A program made the position numbers and the translations under genes. A DNA stretch of 64,000 nucleotides from an uncultured Alphaproteobacteria bacterium. Its GTDB lineage: Bacteria; Pseudomonadota; Alphaproteobacteria; HIMB59; GCA-002718135. Positions 52,986 to 62,427 of this stretch are shown here, in pieces. The first letter of the stretch is position 1. Every line of letters begins with the position of its first letter. The stretch covers positions 19,743-83,742 of the forward strand of contig CACJZA010000005.1 in NCBI GenBank assembly GCA_902597795.1. Reading direction: 5' to 3'. The notes under the pieces were generated by a model. The model made no database searches and was not told the origin of the DNA. It saw only the letters and a program-made list of their open reading frames with translations.

Positions 52986-54580
52986 TAAAATGACAATTCA
53001 AATATATTAGATTTTTTTTTACTATCTAAAAAGATACAAATATTTTTATTTTTTTTTACCTTTCCAAAACTAGGATACCATTCAGATTCTTCTATGTAGA
53101 ACTTATTATTAATTTTAAAATAAACTATATTATTATCAATTATAAAACTGTTTTTTTGTATCTTAATATCTGGGTGTAGGAAAAATCTGACAATTGCTTT
53201 TTTAAAATCCCCATAAATTTCATCTTTTATCATAAAATTATCTTCATAAATTTTAAATGTCCTTTTATGAATAAGTTTTTTAAAAAAAGATGAATATCCA
53301 TTATGTGATGAGCCAAATATTACACTTTTGTTTGAATATTTCTCGAATAAATCAAATACTTTTGCTCTTTTACCAACTCTAAATGATTTCCAGATATCGC
53401 TTGAATTTTTATCATTTATTTCAATAGTATTTTGAGCACTAGTAGATCTTTGATAAATTCTGTCAGTGTTGTTTTCATAAGTATTAATACCAGAATTTAC
53501 AAATAATCTTTTTTTTCCAAAACTTAATTCAAAGGCTAATGAATTGGCGTGCGAATGCCCTGGCTGAAAATCTGGTTTAATATTTGATATGCTAGAAATT
53601 AATTTAAATATATTATTTGAATAAATATAAAATCCAGTATCTTTTAATACGATAAGTTTATTTTTTTCTTCAACATATTTAGGATGATTTAAATTAGATA
53701 AAAAAGCGTTAATTCTTTTAAGTAAATTAGATATGTCTATATTATGACTAAAATTTGAGTCATTAAAAAAAGGAATATTTTTGTCAGGATGTAAAATAGA
53801 AATCATCCATTTATTCATAACGATAATTTTTTTTATAAGTTTATTTTTTATTTTTATATTTATTTTAGAATTATCCAAATAGTAATATAGATTTAACAAA
53901 TCATTTAATATTAATATGTGGTACGAAGGACTTCTTTCAAAATAACCACCATCTTTTAAAATTTGTTTTGAAAGTTCAGAATAGAAAACTTTATAGTAAT
54001 AATCTCTTTCATTTAAATTAAAAATACTTTTATCAAAATTGATAATATAAATAATACAAATTAAATTTGAAATTAAATGATTTGCATCTAGGTGATATTC
54101 AATATTTTTTTTCAAAAATTGTGATTGCATTTTAATTGAATTTATAATTTTCTTATCTTTTAATTTGAATTTTGATATTAAATTTATCCAATTAATTAAT
54201 CTTTTGGAAGTGGGATAGGGATCTAAACCTACAGATAAATGAATGAAGTTATTGTCTATCCAATGATAAATGATTTTTTTATATTGTTCTATATTTTTTG
54301 AATTGACTTTATCTAGAAAATTAAAATAATGTAGATTATAAAGAAAAAGTTTATTTTGATTTTTTATAGACCAAGAGAAATCACGATTAAAAATAATCTC
54401 ATTATCAAAAACTTTAATTTTTATATTTGTATTTAAAGAAGTATTATAATATTTCTTAACTATAAAATATTTTTTTAATTGTATAAATGTTTTATTTAAT
54501 AATCGATACTTTATAAGGAATATAATTTGTCTAATTTTTAAATTTTTTAATGTGTTAAATAATCTTAGTCTCAAATACAT
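52985..54580 (-). CDS. Heparinase II/III family protein (alginate-lyase-like)
   Basis: 531 residues. An N-terminal helical part (about 90-300, with HWIDNN, DPYPTSKRLINWI and DANHLISNL) matches the alpha-toroid of PL-type lyases. The C-terminal beta part has the PGHSHANSLAFELSFGKKR block near 336-354, where the His pair and Asn belong to the active-site region, then NSGINTYENN and QRSTSAQNTIEI. No signal peptide is evident, so it probably works in the cytoplasm or at the inner face on a lipid-linked glycan. Members of this kind are common in biosynthetic loci with uronic acids; whether they cleave, edit or epimerise is unknown. Confidence 0.83.
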   Translation of the reverse strand: MYLRLRLFNTLKNLKIRQIIFLIKYRLLNKTFIQLKKYFIVKKYYNTSLNTNIKIKVFDNEIIFNRDFSWSIKNQNKLFLYNLHYFNFLDKVNSKNIEQYKKIIYHWIDNNFIHLSVGLDPYPTSKRLINWINLISKFKLKDKKIINSIKMQSQFLKKNIEYHLDANHLISNLICIIYIINFDKSIFNLNERDYYYKVFYSELSKQILKDGGYFERSPSYHILILNDLLNLYYYLDNSKINIKIKNKLIKKIIVMNKWMISILHPDKNIPFFNDSNFSHNIDISNLLKRINAFLSNLNHPKYVEEKNKLIVLKDTGFYIYSNNIFKLISSISNIKPDFQPGHSHANSLAFELSFGKKRLFVNSGINTYENNTDRIYQRSTSAQNTIEINDKNSSDIWKSFRVGKRAKVFDLFEKYSNKSVIFGSSHNGYSSFFKKLIHKRTFKIYEDNFMIKDEIYGDFKKAIVRFFLHPDIKIQKNSFIIDNNIVYFKINNKFYIEESEWYPSFGKVKKNKNICIFLDSKKKSNIFELSF

Positions 54581-55656
54581 ATCCTTTTTAAAACTTTATA
54601 AATTCTAAAAGATGAATTTCCATCCCATTTATTAGGAATAAAACTTTTTTTCCATTTATTTTTAATTATTTTGTCTACATTTGAAGAAAGTTTTTTAAAA
54701 TTATTATTAATTAAAATATTGGATCCAATGTTTATAGTTTCTGGTCTCTCAGTACTATTTCTCATTGTTATACAAGGGATTTTAAAATAAGTAGTTTCTT
54801 CAGTAATTCCTCCCGAGTCTGTAATCACACCATTTGATTTTTTTACAAGATAATTAAATTCTAAATATGACAAAGATTTGATAAAAATTATATTTTTATA
54901 CTTTAATTTTAATTTTTTTATAATTTTACTAATTCTTGGATGATAAGAAAATATTATTTTAATTTTTTTTGTAAAAGAATTCAAATTTTTCAAGATTTTT
55001 TCAAATATAATTATATTATCTACATTTGATGGTCTATGCATTGTTACAACTAAATATTTAATATTAGATAGATTTAAATTATCAAAAAAAACTGGTTTTA
55101 TTAATTTTTGCTCATTCAATTTTAAGGTATCAATCATAGTATTACCAACAAAATATATATTTTTTTTATTTTTACCTTCTGAAATTAAAATTTTTTTAGC
55201 TTCAATAGAAGTAGTAAAAAAAATGTCAGTAATTGAATCAGTAACAATTCTATTAATTTCTTCAGGCATTGATATATCATAAGATCTTAAACCAGATTCA
55301 ATATGAATAACTTTAATACCAAATTTTTTTGCAACTAATGAACAAGCAAGGGTAGAATTAACATCTCCCACAACAATAGTATAATTAGATTTATTTTTTT
55401 TTAATATTTTTTCATAATTAAGCATTATTTTTGCAGTTTGGAAACTTTGTGATCCTGACCCAGATTTTAAATTGAAATCAGGATTTCTAATATTTAGTTG
55501 TTTAAAGAAAATATCAGATAGATTGTTAGCATAATGTTGACCTGTATGTATTAATCTTACTTTAAAAAACTTATCAGCATCAAGTAATTTTAATAAATTT
55601 ACTATTTTAACAAAATTAGGTCTAGCTCCTACAATTAAATCAATTATCATAATCAT
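54571..55656 (-). CDS. wecB: UDP-N-acetylglucosamine 2-epimerase, non-hydrolysing
   Basis: 361 residues. WecB motifs in order: VGARPNFVKI near 8-17, HTGQHY near 37, VVGDVNSTLACSLVAKKFGIKVIHIESGLRS near 95-125, MPEEINRIVTDSITDIFF near 130, VTMHRPSNVDN near 207 and ITDSGGITEETTYFKIPCITMRNSTERPE near 273-301. It interconverts UDP-GlcNAc and UDP-ManNAc. Together with the nucleotide-sugar dehydrogenase it predicts UDP-ManNAcA as a building block. Two ATGs six bases apart (55656, 55650) are possible starts; it overlaps the bidomain oxidoreductase gene by 17 bases. Confidence 0.9.
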   Translation of the reverse strand: MIMIIDLIVGARPNFVKIVNLLKLLDADKFFKVRLIHTGQHYANNLSDIFFKQLNIRNPDFNLKSGSGSQSFQTAKIMLNYEKILKKNKSNYTIVVGDVNSTLACSLVAKKFGIKVIHIESGLRSYDISMPEEINRIVTDSITDIFFTTSIEAKKILISEGKNKKNIYFVGNTMIDTLKLNEQKLIKPVFFDNLNLSNIKYLVVTMHRPSNVDNIIIFEKILKNLNSFTKKIKIIFSYHPRISKIIKKLKLKYKNIIFIKSLSYLEFNYLVKKSNGVITDSGGITEETTYFKIPCITMRNSTERPETINIGSNILINNNFKKLSSNVDKIIKNKWKKSFIPNKWDGNSSFRIYKVLKRICI

Positions 55657-57745
55657 TTTCTAAGTTAATACAAAACTTAGATGTTTGAATGAAGTTTTCT
55701 ATTTCTTTATAATCAAATAAATTATTTTCAACTGATCCAATAAACTTTTTAGTACATTCATTGTGTCCCTTATCTTGTTTCCATAAATTTATTTTTTTGA
55801 AATTTTTAAAACCATAACCTTTTAATTTTTTAAAATTATCTAATTCTAGAACATTATTATTGCTAAAAATTTTCAGATTTTCTTTAGGATAAATATTATT
55901 ACCATTTGAGAAATAATTAATAGAAGCTATCGATTGACATTCAAATTTAATATTCACAATTAGATTATATTTAATTGTTTTTGAATTTATAATTTCATAA
56001 TCTATAATATTTGTTTTAGTTATATATTTAATTAAATCTATAAAATGGCATAACTCTCCAATTATTCTTCCACCCGAATAATCTGTGTCTGATAACCAAC
56101 TATTTTCATCTATTTTTCCTGCATTAATTGTGTATGTAAATGATTTAGGTGTTGAATTTTCTTTTAATAATTCAATAATTTTTCTAGTAAGAATTGAGTA
56201 TCTTCTATTAAAACCTACCATCAAGATTTTTTGATTTTTTTTTACAAGTTTATCTATTTCATCTAACTCATTTTGTTTAGTTGCTAGAGGTTTTTCACAG
56301 TAGACATGTTTACCATGATTTAGAGCTTGAATTACTTGAGCCCCATGATCACTATGCATGCTAGAGATGATAACAGTGTTCGTTTCATCAGATTTAAGAA
56401 CCTTATTAAAATCAGTAGTATTGTATTTAAAAGGATATTTTTTAAATAATCTTTGTGAACTTAGGCCATTTTTAGATAATGCATAAATGAAATCACAATT
56501 AAGTACACTAAAAGAAGGTATTAAAATTTTAGAAGAAAAATTGCCAGTTCCCACAAAAGATAATTTTACTTTATTTTTATTTTTTACAATTGTTTTTTTA
56601 GATACGATATCTCCATCAATAATATCATTTTTGTTATTTTCATATTTATTGTATGTAATTATAGACGCAATATGAAAGTTTTTTTTTAATAAATCATATA
56701 TTGAATCAGAATTTTCAATTTGTGTCTCTAGTGTTATAAATTTTTTAAAATTTAATTTATTATTTTTTATTAATTGAATAATTGTTTCAAAATTTCGTTT
56801 AGCAGTCCATCTCACATAGGAAATTGGATAATCAATATTCTTTTGTTCATAAGAATAGTCGTATCTACCTGGTCCATATGAAGATGAAACTACAAATTCT
56901 ATCTCTTTTTTATAAAATAAATCTCTATTGAGTTTAATATTTGCAGTTCCAACTAAAACTATTTTTCCTTTTTTTTTAATAATCTCTGATGCAAGGTTAA
57001 TAGATTTGTTATCATTAGATGAAGAAGTGATAATAACTTTATCAATAATTTTATAGGTATTTATAACTTTATTAATTAAATCATTATCATTTTCTCTAAT
57101 ATGCAAGAAATCAATTTCAAGTAAATCAGCTATTTTTTTTTTATTTTTATCAATATCAATAGCAATTACATTAGAACCGGAAGCTTTAAGTATTTGAGAT
57201 ACGGCCATACCAATTAATCCAAGACCAATTACAACTACATTTTCTCCAATAGTTACATTTGATAATCTGATACTGTGTAAGGCAATTGATCCTATAATAG
57301 CAAAACAAGCGTCTTTACCATCAATATTATTTGGTATTTTAGCACATAGATTTTCAGAAACGGCATTATATTCAGCATGAAATCCATTCGAAACAACCTT
57401 ATCACCTATTTTAAAATTTTTTATATTTTTACCAATTTTTATTACTTGTCCAAAATTAGAATAGCCTAGTGGCACTGGTACATTAAATTTATCATTAATA
57501 ACATTATAAGTAGAATTGAAGCCTTCGTTTTTAATTTTATTAATTACAGTTTGAATTTTATCTTTATTATTAATAACTTTTTTTATCAAATTTGATTTAC
57601 CAAACTCAATTAGGTAGTTTTCAGTTCCATAGGAAATTGCTGAGTAAATACTTTCTATTAGAATTTCATTTTCGTTAATGCTTGGAATAGGCACATCATC
57701 TAATTCTAATTTGCCATTTTTAAAGTTAGTATACAGTATTTTCAT
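55640..57745 (-). CDS. Fused alcohol-dehydrogenase-like / Gfo-Idh-MocA bidomain oxidoreductase
   Basis: 701 residues with two dehydrogenase modules. Residues about 1-370 form a medium-chain dehydrogenase domain (PVPLGYSNFGQVIKIG near 90, GENVVVIGLGLIGMAVSQILKASGSNVIAIDID near 165-197). Residues about 395-701 form a Gfo/Idh/MocA domain (FVGTGNFSSKILIPSF near 402, CEKPLATKQNELDEIDKLV near 487, FNRRYSILTRKI near 513). Such bidomain proteins are typically found in surface-polysaccharide loci near heparinase-like genes, as here. A hydride relay on a nucleotide or lipid-linked sugar is a reasonable but untested idea. It directly overlaps a second large Gfo/Idh/MocA gene. Confidence 0.85.
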   Translation of the reverse strand: MKILYTNFKNGKLELDDVPIPSINENEILIESIYSAISYGTENYLIEFGKSNLIKKVINNKDKIQTVINKIKNEGFNSTYNVINDKFNVPVPLGYSNFGQVIKIGKNIKNFKIGDKVVSNGFHAEYNAVSENLCAKIPNNIDGKDACFAIIGSIALHSIRLSNVTIGENVVVIGLGLIGMAVSQILKASGSNVIAIDIDKNKKKIADLLEIDFLHIRENDNDLINKVINTYKIIDKVIITSSSNDNKSINLASEIIKKKGKIVLVGTANIKLNRDLFYKKEIEFVVSSSYGPGRYDYSYEQKNIDYPISYVRWTAKRNFETIIQLIKNNKLNFKKFITLETQIENSDSIYDLLKKNFHIASIITYNKYENNKNDIIDGDIVSKKTIVKNKNKVKLSFVGTGNFSSKILIPSFSVLNCDFIYALSKNGLSSQRLFKKYPFKYNTTDFNKVLKSDETNTVIISSMHSDHGAQVIQALNHGKHVYCEKPLATKQNELDEIDKLVKKNQKILMVGFNRRYSILTRKIIELLKENSTPKSFTYTINAGKIDENSWLSDTDYSGGRIIGELCHFIDLIKYITKTNIIDYEIINSKTIKYNLIVNIKFECQSIASINYFSNGNNIYPKENLKIFSNNNVLELDNFKKLKGYGFKNFKKINLWKQDKGHNECTKKFIGSVENNLFDYKEIENFIQTSKFCINLENDYDN

Positions 57746-59826
57746 TACATCAATTCATCTTTAGAAACGATTACATCTTTATTTTTTTCATAAGCTTCTT
57801 TAACTTTAAGAAAAAAATAAGCAGAATTATAAATATATTCTTCACTTTCTCCTAGATTTTTATTATTTTTAACTCCATCTAAAGAATTCAAAATATTATT
57901 TTTGTGACCATGATCTCTATATATTAAGGATTTATTTATATATTTTGAACCAATCTGATAATAAAGATTTTTAAAATCATCTAATTTAAGAAATAAATTA
58001 CTTTTTTGTAATATTAGACTTTCCCTAACCCCATCAAAAACTTCACCTTTAGCTGAAAACATAAGTGTAGCTTGTGAGCCATTTGCAAATTGAAATATAA
58101 AAGTAAAATCTGAAGGACTATTTTTTGAATCGGTACATTTTATTTTGCAAGGGAATGAATCTTTACCAATAATATGGAAAGTCAAATCTATCCAATGAGT
58201 AAAATTACCTAAAATTCTACCCCCCTCTTCTTTGAAAAAATACCAGTGTGATTGATCTATTTGATGACCTAAAATAAACCAATTTAGGGAAATAGGTCCT
58301 TTTTGATTTTTTAAAAGATCAATTATAAATCTAAAAATATTACTTTTCGGCCTATTAAAACCCAAATAAATTTTACTATTTTTTTTATTTTTAATAATAT
58401 TATGTAACTGACTTGTATCTGTAACATGAGGTTTTTCTATATGCACATGAATATTTTTTTTTAAGAATAATGATGCATAAAATTCATGTGTGCTATGGTT
58501 AGTAGCAATAAAAGCTATTTTTACTTTTTTATCATTAAGTATGTAATTAATATTATTAGTTGCAAATTTAGATCTAAATTTTTTCGAGGCGCTTAAAGCT
58601 TTAGATTTATCGATATCAAAAAAATATCTTATCGAATCATTCTCTTTTTTGGAAATAAAATATGCTATATTAGAAAAAGCAAAATTACCTGAGCCAATTA
58701 TTGCAACATATTGCTTATCTAATTTTGCTTTAGTATTAACAAATAAATCATCATCAAATGTTTCAATATTATTTATATGTATTCTACTTAAAACTTTAAT
58801 GTAAGTCCTTCCAAGACCATATAATGTAAAGTATCTTAAAACTTTTTTTAAGTTTGAGAAATTTTCATATATTAAATTTGTATCAATACAATTTAATTTT
58901 TTTGTTACAATTTTATTATTTATATTTTGTATCAATATCGAAGAAAATCCAAATAAATAATTAGGTAAAAAAGATTTATAAGTTTTTAGTAAATTTAAAG
59001 TTGAATTGAGATTATCATATTTATATAAAAAAACTTTTTGGAAATTATCAAAAAATCTAAAATTTTCAATTGAAGTTGAAAAATAAACTAAAGTATTTTT
59101 ATCTTCTCTTTTTTTCTGAAAATAAATTGTAGAATTTGGAATTCTATTTTTTTCAATGATAATAAGTTTATTTTTTTCTAGTTTACATTTAAAAATATAA
59201 TTTTCTTTTGATGGGTAGTCTGTACCCGCTAAATAAATATTCTGGTTTAATTTAATTATCCATGCACATCTTTCATTTAAGAGATTGACTGTATTCAAAT
59301 CAACAATATTCAATTTTGCAATTTTAGATTCCTTTGCACTATCACCAGTTGAATAAATAATCTCTTTATCATTCACATATTCTATATTGTGAATGTGTTT
59401 AATATTCCTTATAGAAATTATTGATTTTAATGTTTTGCCATCAAATTTTCTTATATGTATATTTTGTGTTTTTGGTCTTTTTAAAAAAAAACCAAGATTA
59501 ATATAATCCCCAAAAATAATTTCCTTTTTTTTATAATTTATTGCAGGTGATAAAAATCTATAATTTAGTACTTTTGGTATCTCATAATCTTTAAAATAAA
59601 CTAAAGATTTATTTAAATAAGATATGATAATTGCATCTTCAGTGACTTCAAAATATCTAGGATATATTCTAGCTATGTTAGAGAGTATTGGTATAAAACT
59701 AAATAAAATTCTTATAGGATTATGAGTAAAGAAATATATTTTTGTTTTTTTATTTTTAATAAATATTAAAATTACTCCAAAAAGTAATATATTAAATTTA
59801 TTATTTTGTATTGATTTATAAATCAT
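57745..59826 (-). CDS. Gfo/Idh/MocA oxidoreductase with large N-terminal domain of unknown type
   Basis: 693 residues. The C-terminal part (from about 370) is a Gfo/Idh/MocA oxidoreductase: AIIGSGNFAFSNIAYFIS near 374-391, HIEKPHVTDTSQLHNII near 455 and LGFNRPKSNIFRFI near 480, followed by EEGGRILGNFTHWIDL near 518. The N-terminal 360 residues are a repeated-strand-rich region (IHNIEYVNDKEIIYSTGD, CAWIIKLNQNIYLAGTDYP, KREDKNTLVYFSTS) resembling a beta-propeller sugar-binding or hydrolase-like domain, which I cannot name. It is co-located with the bidomain protein, whose C-terminal half is its paralogue. Confidence 0.78.
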   Translation of the reverse strand: MIYKSIQNNKFNILLFGVILIFIKNKKTKIYFFTHNPIRILFSFIPILSNIARIYPRYFEVTEDAIIISYLNKSLVYFKDYEIPKVLNYRFLSPAINYKKKEIIFGDYINLGFFLKRPKTQNIHIRKFDGKTLKSIISIRNIKHIHNIEYVNDKEIIYSTGDSAKESKIAKLNIVDLNTVNLLNERCAWIIKLNQNIYLAGTDYPSKENYIFKCKLEKNKLIIIEKNRIPNSTIYFQKKREDKNTLVYFSTSIENFRFFDNFQKVFLYKYDNLNSTLNLLKTYKSFLPNYLFGFSSILIQNINNKIVTKKLNCIDTNLIYENFSNLKKVLRYFTLYGLGRTYIKVLSRIHINNIETFDDDLFVNTKAKLDKQYVAIIGSGNFAFSNIAYFISKKENDSIRYFFDIDKSKALSASKKFRSKFATNNINYILNDKKVKIAFIATNHSTHEFYASLFLKKNIHVHIEKPHVTDTSQLHNIIKNKKNSKIYLGFNRPKSNIFRFIIDLLKNQKGPISLNWFILGHQIDQSHWYFFKEEGGRILGNFTHWIDLTFHIIGKDSFPCKIKCTDSKNSPSDFTFIFQFANGSQATLMFSAKGEVFDGVRESLILQKSNLFLKLDDFKNLYYQIGSKYINKSLIYRDHGHKNNILNSLDGVKNNKNLGESEEYIYNSAYFFLKVKEAYEKNKDVIVSKDELM

Positions 59827-60749
59827 TTTATTAATAGTTTTGTAAAAGTAACAAACTTAAAGGGTGAATAACATTTATTATCCAAAAAATTAAGAGTTTC
59901 ATCTATATTAATGATATTTATTTTTAAATCTCCAATAGTGCTCTGATCAATTAGTTTATTTTTTTTAAGATAATTAAAAAAAGAATACGATAAATATGAT
60001 ATTGAAGTCATTGGTTTTCTAATATTAATATTAAAGAAATTTTTTTTATCAATAGTAAAGTTTCCTTTAAAATACCAATTATCTTTTGTAAAATTAGTAG
60101 TAAATTTAAATTGATCTTCTAGGATATGAATTGGTGTAAAAGAATTTGTTACATCTACATCAATTCCAATCCATAGAGTATTTGTTCTTAATCTAAACCA
60201 CCAAGAATTTTCATCCATTGCATAATTAATTTTATTTAAATCTTCATATTTTTTAAAAATTATTGATTGAGGACCTATTGCAGTAAGATTATTAATTGGT
60301 ATACTTGATCGAATAGAATTAGGGAAATTTATTGCTGCAGAACCTAATAAACCTGTAGAAATTCGATTTGAGTTCTTATTAAAAAAATAATTTTTAAAAA
60401 TGGGTTTTTTTAAATAATTTTTTTCTGCATACAGTCCTATTATTGGATTTGTGGGAAAAAAAAATGTAATTTTTGGAAAAGAGGATGTTAAAAATTTAAT
60501 AAATTGATCAGGATTTTTCCATTTATTCTTAAGATTATTAGAATAATTTGAACTCAATATAATATAATTAATATTTTTATTTTTATTCAAAGATTTAGAA
60601 ATAATTTCTATTAAATTAATAGCAATAGTTTTATCTTGATTTGTCCCTATATATTTTTTTTTATTTAATTTTTTTTTTATTAATTTTTTAAATTTTATGG
60701 GGAAAAATAATACAACTAAAAGCTTAGTAATATATTCGAAGAAATACAT
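59823..60749 (-). CDS. AAC(3)-like acetyltransferase-fold protein, catalytic His missing
   Basis: 308 residues. The C-terminal two thirds follow the aminoglycoside N3-acetyltransferase family: NPIIGLYAEKN near 101, STGLLGSAAINFPNSIRSSIPINNLTAIGP near 131-160 and RTNTLWIGIDVDVTNSFTPIHILED near 190-214. In active members the RS-x-HP motif supplies a catalytic His; here it reads RSSIP, so the His is Ile. The distal His-x-x-Glu of the family is kept (IHILED). In polysaccharide loci AAC(3)-like proteins may acylate amino sugars, but this copy may be inactive or altered. It sits between a GT4 and a Gfo/Idh gene with 1- and 4-base overlaps. Confidence 0.65.
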   Translation of the reverse strand: MYFFEYITKLLVVLFFPIKFKKLIKKKLNKKKYIGTNQDKTIAINLIEIISKSLNKNKNINYIILSSNYSNNLKNKWKNPDQFIKFLTSSFPKITFFFPTNPIIGLYAEKNYLKKPIFKNYFFNKNSNRISTGLLGSAAINFPNSIRSSIPINNLTAIGPQSIIFKKYEDLNKINYAMDENSWWFRLRTNTLWIGIDVDVTNSFTPIHILEDQFKFTTNFTKDNWYFKGNFTIDKKNFFNINIRKPMTSISYLSYSFFNYLKKNKLIDQSTIGDLKINIINIDETLNFLDNKCYSPFKFVTFTKLLIK

Positions 60750-61906
60750 TAATTTGCTTTAATTTTTTCTAATACTTTTAAATTTTGTTTAATACTATCG
60801 TCAACAATAAGATCATTAAAATATTTAAAAATATTTTTTCTTATATTAATATAATCATTATCTGTGCATTTATAAAGATAGTCTAAAACTGCATTAAATT
60901 CTTTACTATTATTTATATTTATATTCCAACCTATTTTTAGTTTTTGTAGATTATTCCAAATAGTTTCATTGCTTAATAACACGGGTGTGCCGGCATTAAA
61001 TGATTCAGAGATAATATGACCAAAATTTTCATTTTTGGTTAATAAAATAAATAAATGATACATATTCAATTTTTCAACTACTTTATCATGATTTAAAACA
61101 CCCAGATAACTTATTTTCTTTGAATTTGTATTAATTTTTTTTATTATTTTTTTGCATTTATCAAAATAATTTTTATCATCAATATGTCCGTAAATATCTA
61201 GACAATAATTGATTTTTATTTCACTTAAAAAATATAATAATTTTAGTAAATTTTTTTTAGGTGTTATCCTAGAAACATAACATAACTTTAAAATTTTTTT
61301 TGAATCAAACTTTATTGCATTTTCATATTTGATTTTTTTTTTTATAACTATATCTTGTGCTACATATATTTGCTTTATATTTTTAAATTTATGTTTAACA
61401 ATTTCCATATATTCATTTTTAGTTGACGCTAAGAAATAAATATTTGAATATAAATTAATAAAATTTTTAAATATTAAAAAGAATACTTTTTTTTTAAAAC
61501 TCTTAATTTTTAAAGAATTTTCTGATAATTCTCCTTTTGAACACAGAAGTATAGGAATTTTTTTTATTAATCTTAACTTATTTAGTATTAAAATTTTAAT
61601 TGAAAATAAATCAAAAAAACTATTCAAGTAGATTAAATCATAATTATTTTTATTTATTATATTTTTAAAATTCAAAAATGTTTGTTTTTTTTTAGAAATA
61701 TATTTTACTTTATAAAATTCTTTTTCTATCCATTGATTTTTGACTATTCCCTTATAGGGTTCTTTATCTCCAAGATCTCTGTCTCTTGTTATTAAATAGT
61801 AATTATGATTTGAACTTGTTTCTTTAATTAAGTTATTTACGCTAATCAAATTACCGCCAGATTTATTTCCAGGGAAATAATAATTACAATTAATCAATAT
61901 TTTCAT
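60749..61906 (-). CDS. Glycosyltransferase, GT4-like
   Basis: 385 residues. The N-terminus INCNYYFPGNKSGGNLISVNNLIKE (4-28) and the C-terminal donor-site LKLCYVSRITPKKNLLKLLYFL near 205, plus LFILLTKNENFGHIISESFNAGTPVLLSN near 287-315 (E-x7-E-type EX7E region around ENFGHIISE), mark the GT4 fold. It adds one sugar of the repeat. It is preceded by the hexapeptide acyltransferase gene with a 4-base ATGA-type overlap. Confidence 0.83.
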   Translation of the reverse strand: MKILINCNYYFPGNKSGGNLISVNNLIKETSSNHNYYLITRDRDLGDKEPYKGIVKNQWIEKEFYKVKYISKKKQTFLNFKNIINKNNYDLIYLNSFFDLFSIKILILNKLRLIKKIPILLCSKGELSENSLKIKSFKKKVFFLIFKNFINLYSNIYFLASTKNEYMEIVKHKFKNIKQIYVAQDIVIKKKIKYENAIKFDSKKILKLCYVSRITPKKNLLKLLYFLSEIKINYCLDIYGHIDDKNYFDKCKKIIKKINTNSKKISYLGVLNHDKVVEKLNMYHLFILLTKNENFGHIISESFNAGTPVLLSNETIWNNLQKLKIGWNININNSKEFNAVLDYLYKCTDNDYINIRKNIFKYFNDLIVDDSIKQNLKVLEKIKAN

Positions 61907-62427
61907 TTATTTATGACTTTTGCTGGATTTCCAGCTACTATTGTATTTTTTTTTACATTTTTTGTGACAACTGAACCTGCACCAATATTTGAATTAGAAC
62001 CAATTACTATCTCTCCAAGTATTACAGAATTAGACCCTATATCAACGTTGTCCTTTATTATTGGACTTTTACCTGGCTTATTATTTTCAACTTTACATCC
62101 GATAGTTGTATTATGTCTTAATAAACAATTTTTACCGATAATAGTCTCTGAATTTATCACTAATCCTTGTCCATGATGTATAATTAATCCGGGTCCTATT
62201 CTTGTATGTATAGGTATTTCTATTCCCATTAACCAATCAATAATTAGTCTATAAGAAACCCAAAAAGGTGACCCTAAAATAAAAATTATTTTATTTTTTG
62301 TATAACTTTTTCCAAATAAACTTGCAAATCTAAAAAAGATTATAACAAATAGAGATTTATAATTACCTTTATTATTTTTTAAATCAAATTGAAGACAAAT
62401 AAAAAAATATTTGATTTGATTAAGCAT
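61903..62427 (-). CDS. Hexapeptide-repeat acyltransferase (serine-acetyltransferase-like)
   Basis: 174 residues. An N-terminal hydrophobic half (about 1-75) lacks the helical domain of full CysE; the rest (about 76-174) is a left-handed beta-helix with HHGQGLVINSETIIG, RHNTTIGCK, IIKDNVDIGSNSVILG and IGAGSVVTKNV. His100-region blocks match CysE/WcaB-type acetyltransferases. In this locus it more likely O-acetylates a sugar than serine. The closing VAGNPAKVI is the usual family tail. It overlaps the GT2 gene by 8 bases. Confidence 0.83.
   Translation of the reverse strand: MLNQIKYFFICLQFDLKNNKGNYKSLFVIIFFRFASLFGKSYTKNKIIFILGSPFWVSYRLIIDWLMGIEIPIHTRIGPGLIIHHGQGLVINSETIIGKNCLLRHNTTIGCKVENNKPGKSPIIKDNVDIGSNSVILGEIVIGSNSNIGAGSVVTKNVKKNTIVAGNPAKVINK

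Noticed and set aside
61903..62427. Serine acetyltransferase for cysteine synthesis
   Set aside because: Lacks the N-terminal helical domain of CysE and is embedded in a polysaccharide operon.
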